DNA from: Marinomonas sp. CT5
Lineage (GTDB): Bacteria; Pseudomonadota; Gammaproteobacteria; Pseudomonadales; Marinomonadaceae
DNA length: 64,000 bases
Assembly: GCF_018336975.1 (NCBI RefSeq)
Contig: NZ_CP025572.1
Location: forward strand, 1,583,910 to 1,647,909
Direction of reading: 5' to 3'
Part shown: one piece after another, positions 54,986 through 64,000 of the stretch
Numbering within the stretch: the first letter of the stretch is position 1
How the letters are laid out: each line of letters opens with the position of its first letter
Position numbers and translations under genes: made by a program
Notes under the pieces: generated by a model
Told to the model about the DNA's origin: nothing
The model's input: only the letters and a program-made list of their open reading frames with translations
The model's database searches: none

Positions 54986-56238
54986 TAGTTTCCTAGTGCG
55001 GTGACCGTTTGTCTATGGGTTAGAAAAGATAATACGCTATAAGCCACAATGGCCACAAAGACCCCAACAATAGGTGGCATAACAGGAGATAGATAGGCCG
55101 CTGCAGACGCAATAGCATAAGCGCCAAGTCCAACCCAATTAAACGCAGGCAGTTCCGCATTGGCTAATAAAGGATACTGACCTTTATGGCGTAACCAAAA
55201 GTCCGCCATGATGACGCCACCAATAGGCGGGATAAATGTCCCTAGTAAGACTAAAAATGGAATGAGGAAATTGTACATACCAAACACCGCCATGATGGTA
55301 CCAATGGCCGCCCCTGCCACCGTGACAACACGACGTTTATCGGTGCGAAGAAGATTGCACCCAGCAACGGCAAAGTTATAAATGGTATTGTCTTGAGTGG
55401 TCCAGATATTAAGAAATAACATAAGCACCGCCAAAACCATAAAGCCTTGAGCGAGCATAACATCGACAATATCCGCTTGTTGATAGATTAACGTACCAAG
55501 CGCTCCAGTTAATACCATTAAACCATTGCCGATAAAGAATGCGCCCATGGTTGCCCAAACGGCGACCTTGCCACTGTTCGCAAAACGACTCCAATTGGTT
55601 GCCTGAGTGGCGCCGCTGACAAACGTACCTATGACAATGGTGATGGCGGCGGTGAAGCTTAAACTTTGTGTTGGCTCAATACCAAATAAAGCAGAGAGGC
55701 CACCCACATCGACTAAGCCAGTATAAAGACTAATTAAAATAAACAAGAGCATGGCAGGCACGGCGATACGGGACAAAATATCCATGCCTCGAAAGCCAAT
55801 CATGGCGGTGATACAAAAAGCCATACCAAACAAAATCATTAATGGCGTTTGCCATACTTCTGGTATGCCGGTGATTTTAACTAATACAATTGCGAGCGTT
55901 GCTGAACCCCATGCGTACCAACCTATTTGAGTAAAGCCCAAGATGAAGTCGGCTAGTTTGCTACCAATTTCACCAAAACAAAATCGCCCCATTAAAACGC
56001 TGTTTAAACCACTCTTATAGGCAATGAATGCTAAACACGAAGCATAAAGGCCAAGCAACAAGTTACCGACCAATATCACCAAGAGCAATTCTGAAAATGA
56101 AAAGGCGGTGCCCAATGTACCTCCAGCCCACATGGTGGCAGTGAAAAAGGTAAAACCAAGCAGAATCACTGCCATTGGCAATAGCCCCCGGCGTTTATTT
56201 TGAGGCACTTCAATTAATGGATAATCTGATTGAGTCAT
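54985..56238 (-). CDS. codB: Cytosine permease (NCS1 family)
   Basis: A 417-residue transporter with about 12 hydrophobic segments: MAVILLGFTFFTATMWAGGTLGTAFSFSELL, then the NCS1 helix TQIGWYAWGSATLAIVL and LNIWTTQDNTIYNFAVAGCNLLRTDKR, typical of CodB. It imports cytosine with a cation for deamination by CodA. It is the first gene of the operon. The 365-base divergent gap to katG must contain its promoter. Confidence 0.93.
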   Translation of the reverse strand: MTQSDYPLIEVPQNKRRGLLPMAVILLGFTFFTATMWAGGTLGTAFSFSELLLVILVGNLLLGLYASCLAFIAYKSGLNSVLMGRFCFGEIGSKLADFILGFTQIGWYAWGSATLAIVLVKITGIPEVWQTPLMILFGMAFCITAMIGFRGMDILSRIAVPAMLLFILISLYTGLVDVGGLSALFGIEPTQSLSFTAAITIVIGTFVSGATQATNWSRFANSGKVAVWATMGAFFIGNGLMVLTGALGTLIYQQADIVDVMLAQGFMVLAVLMLFLNIWTTQDNTIYNFAVAGCNLLRTDKRRVVTVAGAAIGTIMAVFGMYNFLIPFLVLLGTFIPPIGGVIMADFWLRHKGQYPLLANAELPAFNWVGLGAYAIASAAAYLSPVMPPIVGVFVAIVAYSVLSFLTHRQTVTALGN

Positions 56239-58802
<2,564 letters not shown>

Positions 58803-58824
58803 TTAAGTAGCGTTACCAACAACT

Positions 58825-58858
58825 AAACCCGCTTCCGAGAGGAAAGCGGGTTTTTTTT
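58825..58858 (+). terminator. Terminator after katG
   Basis: AAACCCGCTT (58825-58834) and AAGCGGGTTT (58844-58853) with a run of eight T to 58858, 22 bases beyond the stop. Confidence 0.93.
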
Positions 58859-58963
58859 CATTGTAATCCTTTTATTTTGCCTCTGTTAAATAAGATACAT
58901 AATGTCATCATATTTTTTTCATCTATTTGTTGTATGCTGATTTTTTTCAAAAAAGTCGAGCGT

Positions 58964-59431
58964 ATGAAGTTTGAAGGGTTAAAAGCGATTGCGTTAGTCG
59001 ATGGGCTAAAAGGAGCCTTGGCTTTATGTTTGGCATTGAGTGTTAACGTTATTGCTAGGCAAGATCTTCATCAACTTGCTACTGATGTCATGCAAAATTG
59101 GCCTATCTCGCCAAATAATTACTATGTTAATTTGACGTTAAATTTTGTTGAAAAAATCACGCAACAAAATCATCTCTTTGTGATCACTATTTCTTTGATG
59201 TATGCCAGTTTTCGTTTTGTTATTGCGTATGGTTTGTGGCACAAGTTGCGTTGGACGGAGTGGTTCGCTTTTATCAGTGGTTCACTTTATATTCCATTTG
59301 AACTTTATGCCATTTACCAAAAACCTAGCCATGTTAGCTTTGCTGTATTGTTGTTTAACTTGATAGTCGTGGCATATTTATATTGGGTACTTAAACGTGG
59401 CGAAAAAACACTAGCAAAGATTGGTAAATAG
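58964..59431 (+). CDS. DUF2127 family membrane protein
   Basis: 155 residues from the ATG at 58964 (MKFEGLKAIALVDGLKGALA), with GAG in front. A longer TTG-started frame enters the terminator-proximal DNA and is unlikely. Four hydrophobic segments (about 8-27, 72-92, 98-116 and 123-145) and the DUF2127 pattern (KAIALVDGLKGALAL; YASFRFVIAYGLWHKLRWTEWFAFISGSLYIPFELY). Function unknown. Confidence 0.82.
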   Translation: MKFEGLKAIALVDGLKGALALCLALSVNVIARQDLHQLATDVMQNWPISPNNYYVNLTLNFVEKITQQNHLFVITISLMYASFRFVIAYGLWHKLRWTEWFAFISGSLYIPFELYAIYQKPSHVSFAVLLFNLIVVAYLYWVLKRGEKTLAKIGK

Positions 59432-59460
59432 GAATGGTTTCGTTGACATTTATCGAGAGA

Positions 59461-59495
59461 TCTTAGTCAGCGACAGGGTAGGTCGCTGACTAAGA
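59461..59495. other. Perfect 14-bp hairpin between convergent genes
   Basis: TCTTAGTCAGCGAC (59461-59474) and its exact complement (59482-59495) enclose a 7-base loop between the DUF2127 gene and the binding-protein gene. It is one of the longest perfect stems in the window. No T-run follows, so it may act as an RNase-resistant 3' end. Confidence 0.6.
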
Positions 59496-59541
59496 AAGTA
59501 CGTTGAGGCCGTTTTTAATGCACCTCATTTATTATATGGAA

Positions 59542-60501
59542 TTAACGATATTCTCCTGCGTATTTTTCTACCAGTTCGATGTTGTCTTTGGTTATGAAGC
59601 CAGGGCCAGAGTTCACATCGTTACTTGGGATCAACCCATAACGAGTGTAAAGCGTTAAGAAGCTTATTGGTAAGTAACCTTGTAAGTAAGGTTGTTGATC
59701 AATAGCAAAGTTAATTCGACCATCTTTGATAGCCGCTGAGATTTCACCACTCAAATCAAACGTACCGAAGTAAATATTTTTAAGGTTACGGTTTTTGCTT
59801 AGCGCTCGTAATGTTGGGTGGGCCGAGGTTGGTCCTAAGGTTAGGATTGCTTCCGTATTTGGGTTCTTACGAAGGTAAGCAGAAACTTTGGTTTCTACAT
59901 TGGTTGGATCTGATCCAGAATCAATCATTTGGCTGCCAAGTTCAACCCCTAACCCTTTGGCAAACCCCATGCAGCGCTCTACAGACGCTGGATTAGTAAT
60001 ATAGTGATTCACACATAAAAATGATTTAACACCATGTTTTTTTGCACGTTGTCCAGCTCCATAGCCCGCTGCAAACTCAGGTTGTCCAACATGCAATAAA
60101 GCACCTAACGCTTTGGATTGTTCTTGAGTGCCTGAGTTCATGGTAATGAATGGTATGCCTTTTTTAGAGGCTTTTTCCAATGGTCCTTCTAGGGTATCGA
60201 AATCAGCAATAGAAAGTACAATACCATCAGGATTTGTCGCCACGGCCTGCTCAACGATTCGTGCCATATCGGCTAAATCACCAGTAGGTGGGTTGCGGTA
60301 TTCTACAGTGACATGCATATCTGAAGCGGCTTGTTTAACCGCATTCTTAATCACGTTCCACCAAGAATCAGAATCTGGCGCATGGGAAATGAACACATAG
60401 CGTTCACCTTCAGCGTGCGCTACTGTGGACATTGACATAACACCTAATGTTGCTGCGCCCGCAACTAATATGGCTGTACTTTTCTTAAGAAAGTTTTTCA
60501 T
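59542..60501 (-). CDS. Sugar/polyol ABC transporter periplasmic binding protein
   Basis: 319 residues from the ATG at 60501, which has GGAG nine bases upstream; the in-frame GTG at 60507 is closer to it but less usual. Signal peptide (about 1-30, ending AHA) then a type I periplasmic-binding fold: VFISHAPDSDSWWNVIKNAV, DGIVLSIADFDTLEGPLEKA, KGIPFITMNSG, TEAILTLGPTSAHP, and the hinge NFAIDQQPYLQGYLP. This is the RbsB/Peripla_BP_4 group. It is divergent from the permease/ATPase genes and presumably belongs to them. The ligand (ribose, fructose, inositol or another) is not clear. Confidence 0.9.
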   Translation of the reverse strand: MKNFLKKSTAILVAGAATLGVMSMSTVAHAEGERYVFISHAPDSDSWWNVIKNAVKQAASDMHVTVEYRNPPTGDLADMARIVEQAVATNPDGIVLSIADFDTLEGPLEKASKKGIPFITMNSGTQEQSKALGALLHVGQPEFAAGYGAGQRAKKHGVKSFLCVNHYITNPASVERCMGFAKGLGVELGSQMIDSGSDPTNVETKVSAYLRKNPNTEAILTLGPTSAHPTLRALSKNRNLKNIYFGTFDLSGEISAAIKDGRINFAIDQQPYLQGYLPISFLTLYTRYGLIPSNDVNSGPGFITKDNIELVEKYAGEYR

Positions 60502-60936
60502 TACCACTATCTCCGTTTCGTTTATTTATTTTTGTTATTACTTATTTTTGGATTTAGTAAACACCACTTCTGATCTATTTTTAATCAGAATGGAAGTGAT
60601 ACTAGAATGAATATTTCATTAATGCAATATATTGAAAGAAATTATTTTGATGTGGGTTTTATTGTCTATTTTATTGTTTTTTATAGTTTTATGTCTTTTT
60701 TTATCGATTTTTTTTATGTTTTTAAGATCGATTTTTTTGTATTTTAAGTAAAATTTTATTTTTCCTATTGAATGAAATGAAATAAATATTCTATCATGAT
60801 TCCATTACTTCAATGAAAAGCTCTTAAGCTATCGAATGGTCAAAGAGAATCTTGTTGAGCGGCTGGATAGCCAACAGATCTCTATATGACAATGAGAAAT
60901 CACAAAAAATAAATATAAAAAGTAAGGTGTGACGCT
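60502..60936. promoter_or_regulatory. AT-rich divergent promoter region of the ABC transporter
   Basis: 435 bases without a gene, very AT-rich from about 60640 to 60790. Features: CACTTCTGAT and ATCAGAATGGAAGTG (60564-60598) as an interrupted inverted repeat, and ATCGATTTTTTT twice (60703-60714 and 60727-60738). LacI- or RpiR-type control of sugar transporters is common, but no clear operator is proven. Confidence 0.4.
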
Positions 60937-62094
60937 ATGACAGATCAAACTCAAACGGTTGATTTATCTAAAATGACAGCAGATAACTCAACAGAAGAAA
61001 AAACACCTGGAGATGAACGGGTTCGTAAAGTGCCGGCTTGGAAACGACTGTTGCATCGACCTGAGTTTGGGGCGATTTCAGGAACAGTATTGGTGTTCGT
61101 TTTCTTTTTGATCACTGCTGGAGACTCAGGCATGTTTGCCTCAGATGGCATTATGAACTGGGCAACTGTATCTGCACAATTAGGCCTGATTGCAATCAGT
61201 GCTTGTTTATTAATGATTGCGGGTGAATTTGATTTATCGATTGGTTCTATGATTGGTTTCGCCGGTATGATGATGACGATTCCTGCCGTTTATTGGGGGT
61301 GGCCAATTTGGGGGGCCATTCTTTTTGCCTTTGCTGGTGCTTTGCTGATTGGGTTCTTGAACGGCTATATTGTTGTTAAAACAGGCTTGCCTTCTTTTAT
61401 CGTTAGTCTTGCTTTTCTTTTTATGTTGCGTGGTTTGACCATTGCACTGTCTATTTTGTTCACTAATCGCACCATTGTTGGTGGTATAGATAAATACGCG
61501 GATGGGGATTGGCTCGCTGCTGTGTTTGGTGGTGTTGTCGGTAAAAGCCTATTTGTTTGGTTTGCTAACATTGGCTTGATTAGTTCTTACGATGATGGCA
61601 CTCCCGTTGTAGAAGGCATTCCTATGGTTATTATCTGGTGCGTGCTCTTAGCAATTATCGCAAGCTGGGTGCTATTGCGCACATCATACGGTAACTGGAT
61701 TTTTGCTACTGGTGGTGATGATAAAGCCGCTCGTAATGTCGGGGTTCCAGTGGATAAAGTCAAAATTTCTTTGTTTATGTTTACGGCATTCACTGCAACG
61801 GTTTACGCCGCTTGTCAGGTGTTCGAATTTGGTTCTGCGGCGGCCGACCGAGGTGTGTTAAAAGAGTTTGAAGCCATTATTGCTGTGGTAATTGGTGGGG
61901 CTTTATTGACCGGTGGTTATGGTTCGGTGATTGGTGCTTGTTTTGGGGCCTTGATCTTTGGTGTCGTGCAAATGGGGATATTCTTTACTGGTATCGATTC
62001 AGATTGGTTCCGTGTATTCCTTGGAGCCATGTTGTTAATCGCAGTTTTGTTTAATAACTATATTCGTAAAAAGGTAACAGAGGCCCGACATTAG
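60937..62094 (+). CDS. Sugar/polyol ABC transporter permease (RbsC type)
   Basis: A 385-residue protein with a charged N-terminal extension (about 1-45) and about 8-10 membrane helices. The BPD_transp_2 blocks are clear: LIAISACLLMIAGEFDLSIGSMIGFAGM, NGYIVVKTGLPSFIVSLAFLFMLRGLTIAL and EFEAIIAVVIGGALLTGGYGSVIGACFGALIFGVVQMGIFF. AAGGTG precedes the ATG. It pairs with the ATPase gene 53 bases downstream and the divergent binding protein. Confidence 0.93.
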   Translation: MTDQTQTVDLSKMTADNSTEEKTPGDERVRKVPAWKRLLHRPEFGAISGTVLVFVFFLITAGDSGMFASDGIMNWATVSAQLGLIAISACLLMIAGEFDLSIGSMIGFAGMMMTIPAVYWGWPIWGAILFAFAGALLIGFLNGYIVVKTGLPSFIVSLAFLFMLRGLTIALSILFTNRTIVGGIDKYADGDWLAAVFGGVVGKSLFVWFANIGLISSYDDGTPVVEGIPMVIIWCVLLAIIASWVLLRTSYGNWIFATGGDDKAARNVGVPVDKVKISLFMFTAFTATVYAACQVFEFGSAAADRGVLKEFEAIIAVVIGGALLTGGYGSVIGACFGALIFGVVQMGIFFTGIDSDWFRVFLGAMLLIAVLFNNYIRKKVTEARH

Positions 62095-62147
62095 TGGCGT
62101 GTCTGCATTTGACTTTACTTTTTGGAAAATGAATTTAGGAGAACAAA

Positions 62148-62945
62148 ATGAGCGAATTTATTATTGAATTGAAAAAAGTGAGCCGTTATTTCGGGTCTGT
62201 TATTGCCATTAAAGATATTGATATGAAGGTGAAGCTGGGTGAGGTTCACTGTTTGCTGGGAGATAACGGCGCAGGTAAATCTACCTTGATCAAAACACTC
62301 GCAGGTGTTCATGCTCCTAGCGATGGAGAATATTTGTTGGATGGCAAGCCTGTGGTGTTTAAGTCACCAGTCGAAGCACTTGATTCTGGTATCGCGACCG
62401 TTTATCAAGATCTTGCTTTAGTGCCTTTAATGAGTGTGACTCGTAACTTTTTTATGGGTCGTGAGATTACTAAAGGATCTGGGATCTTTAAGCGTTTTGA
62501 TATTGAAACGGCCAACCAAATTGCTCAAAAAGGTATGGCTGAAATGGGCATTAATGTCAGAGATCCTTCTCAAGCTATTGGCACCATGTCGGGTGGTGAG
62601 AGACAGTGTTTGGCAATTGCACGTGCCATTCATTTTGGTGCCAAGGTGTTAATTCTCGATGAACCTACTGCCGCACTTGGTGTGAAGCAATCGGCCAATG
62701 TCTTGAAGGTGGTTGCAAAAGCCAAAGCCAGAGGTTTAGCCGTTATTTTGATTACCCATAACGTTCATCATGCTTACCCAATTGCTGATCGTTTCACTTT
62801 GTTGAATCGTGGGCAAAGTTTAGGTTCTTTCTTGAAATCAGAAGTTAGCCGTGAAGACGTTTTGGAAATGATGGCGGGTGGTCAAGAGCTGGATGAGCTT
62901 ACGGCTGAACTAGAAGAATTCAGCCGCTTAGATGCGACCGCATGA
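62148..62945 (+). CDS. Single-domain sugar ABC transporter ATPase (FrcA-like)
   Basis: A 265-residue ATP-binding subunit with one complete nucleotide-binding domain: Walker [21 protein letters not shown]-loop [13 protein letters not shown], signature [14 protein letters not shown], Walker [13 protein letters not shown] and switch His in [11 protein letters not shown]. Most ribose-type systems use a double domain of about 500 residues; a single one fits FrcA-type transporters, where two copies assemble. ATG preceded by TTAGGAGAACAAA. Its stop overlaps a possible start of the following dehydrogenase. Confidence 0.93.
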   Translation: MSEFIIELKKVSRYFGSVIAIKDIDMKVKLGEVHCLLGDNGAGKSTLIKTLAGVHAPSDGEYLLDGKPVVFKSPVEALDSGIATVYQDLALVPLMSVTRNFFMGREITKGSGIFKRFDIETANQIAQKGMAEMGINVRDPSQAIGTMSGGERQCLAIARAIHFGAKVLILDEPTAALGVKQSANVLKVVAKAKARGLAVILITHNVHHAYPIADRFTLLNRGQSLGSFLKSEVSREDVLEMMAGGQELDELTAELEEFSRLDATA

Positions 62946-62956
62946 GGAACGACCAG

Positions 62957-64000
62957 ATGACAACGAAACAAATGCGTGTTGGTTTAGTTGGCTCGGGATA
63001 CATGGGAAAAGCCCATGCGATTGCCTATCGAAATGCAATGGCGGCTTTTGCCATTCCTCAAGATCAGCTGCATTGTGAAATGTTGGCTGATGCGACCCCT
63101 GAACTGGCTGAATCGAAAGCACTGGAGTTAGGCTTTAATCGCTCGACTGGGGATTGGAAAAATTTAATTAACGATTCGAATATTGATGTAGTTGATATCT
63201 GCGCTCCGAACTTTTTGCATAAAGAAATTGCACTTGCCGCTATTGCCGCAGGAAAACATGTTTACAGTGAAAAGCCCTTAGCGCTTAACGCTGCTGATGC
63301 AAAAGAAATGACGGAAGCGGCTGAGCGAGCTGGGGTGAAAACTTTAGTTGGTTTTAATTACATAAAGAATCCAACGGTACAATTTGTTAAGCAATTAGTT
63401 GCTCGTGGTGATATTGGAGAGGTGGTACATTTTCGTGGCATTTTCAATGAAGACTACCTTGCCGATGAAAATTTACCTTTCAGCTGGCGTTTGCAAAAGC
63501 AGTTTGCTGGGACGGGAGCACTGAATGATTTAGCTTCACATCTTGTGCAGTTAGCAGCACATTTGGTTGCGCCAATTACTTCCTTGTGTGCTGATCTAAA
63601 AGTTGTGCACCAACAACGCCCATTGTCTCAAACGTCAGACGATACTGAGGCTGGGGTAGGCGAGGTCGAAAACGATGATCAAGCTCATATGATGGTGCGA
63701 TTTGCTAATGGTGCTCAAGGTACCTTGGAAGCGTCACGTATCGCATGGGGGAGAAAAAATGGTCTGTCATTCGAAATTACAGGCACCAAAGGAAGTGTCA
63801 TCTTCGACCAAGAAACCTTGTCAGAATTGTCTTTATATGTTGCAGAAGGTAACACTCAGACCCAAGGGTTTAAACGTATTTTAGTGGGACCAGAGCACCC
63901 TGATTATCAAGCTTTTTGTGTGTCGGCAGGGCACGGATTGGGTTTCAATGATATGAAAGCAGTCGAAATTCGAGATTTATTTCAGGGGGTGGTTAATGAT
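62957..64000 (+). CDS. Gfo/Idh/MocA family NAD-dependent oxidoreductase (runs off window)
   Basis: An open frame of exactly 348 codons to the window end, without a stop. It begins MTTKQMRVGLVGSGYMGKAH (Rossmann motif GSGYMGKAH) and has VYSEKPLALNAADAKEM, the Lys-containing EKP motif typical of the family, and GTGALNDLASHLVQLA. It oxidises a sugar or cyclitol; inositol dehydrogenases are close relatives by layout. The chosen ATG at 62957 has GAGGAAC before it; ATG 62942 overlaps the ATPase stop and is also possible. The C-terminus is missing. Confidence 0.9.
   Translation, partial: MTTKQMRVGLVGSGYMGKAHAIAYRNAMAAFAIPQDQLHCEMLADATPELAESKALELGFNRSTGDWKNLINDSNIDVVDICAPNFLHKEIALAAIAAGKHVYSEKPLALNAADAKEMTEAAERAGVKTLVGFNYIKNPTVQFVKQLVARGDIGEVVHFRGIFNEDYLADENLPFSWRLQKQFAGTGALNDLASHLVQLAAHLVAPITSLCADLKVVHQQRPLSQTSDDTEAGVGEVENDDQAHMMVRFANGAQGTLEASRIAWGRKNGLSFEITGTKGSVIFDQETLSELSLYVAEGNTQTQGFKRILVGPEHPDYQAFCVSAGHGLGFNDMKAVEIRDLFQGVVND

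Overview
The window looks like chromosomal DNA of a marine gammaproteobacterium, most likely Marinomonas or a close Oceanospirillales relative. This rests on moderate-to-low GC, the conserved block dsbD / accB-accC-prmA-(zinc ribbon DUF3426)-dusB-fis-purH-purD, a cpxP/cpxRA locus, and protein sequences midway between enteric and Pseudomonas homologues. Placement is by recognition, not by a search. No rRNA, tRNA, CRISPR array, prophage or integron was seen. One complete insertion sequence is present.

Layout. 1-3227: the start of coq7 (cut by the window edge), hinT, a large 7TMR-DISM sensor with a degenerate kinase-like tail, and a small membrane protein. 3270-4701: an IS150-type IS3-family element inserted in the loop of the terminator that served purD and the small membrane gene. 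4731-15598: housekeeping block on the minus strand (purD, purH, fis, dusB, DUF3426 zinc ribbon, prmA, accC, accB, dsbD). 15716-23878: plus-strand group with a TTG-started lipoprotein, a DUF2333 membrane protein and two GNAT acetyltransferases, then a divergent LysR/MATE pair, a repeat-bearing gap, a Nudix hydrolase, DUF1499 and DUF1294 proteins and a PAS-GGDEF diguanylate cyclase. 24154-29647: ilvE, an outer-membrane barrel protein, a small membrane protein, and the envelope-stress locus cpxP<->cpxRA with CpxR boxes between them. 29644-36026: methyltransferase, purine permease, TraB/GumN protein, SpoU methyltransferase, DUF481 outer-membrane protein and COG0523 metallochaperone GTPase.

36240-47243 is a fatty-acid beta-oxidation island on the plus strand: acyl-CoA dehydrogenase, SCP2 protein, FadD, DUF2889 protein, crotonase, etfB-etfA and fadB-fadA. 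FadD activates the acid, the dehydrogenase passes electrons to ETF, and FadBA complete the cycle. The gene set also resembles DMSP-demethylation enzymes, so substrate range is open. 47389-52252 holds an MscS channel, a 2-hydroxyacid dehydrogenase, a small secreted Cys-containing protein and a chemoreceptor with an internally duplicated sensor domain. 52472-56238 is a codB-pucR-codA pyrimidine salvage operon. katG and a DUF2127 protein follow. The window ends in a carbohydrate/polyol ABC transporter (binding protein divergent from permease, single-domain ATPase and a Gfo/Idh/MocA dehydrogenase that runs off the end).

No clearly new multi-gene system stands out. The best leads are the lipoprotein/DUF2333 pair, the pseudokinase-like 7TMR sensor, the DUF2889 gene embedded in the beta-oxidation operon, a long-range stem-loop with a terminator tail upstream of etfB (possible sRNA or leader), and several perfect palindromes in promoter regions.
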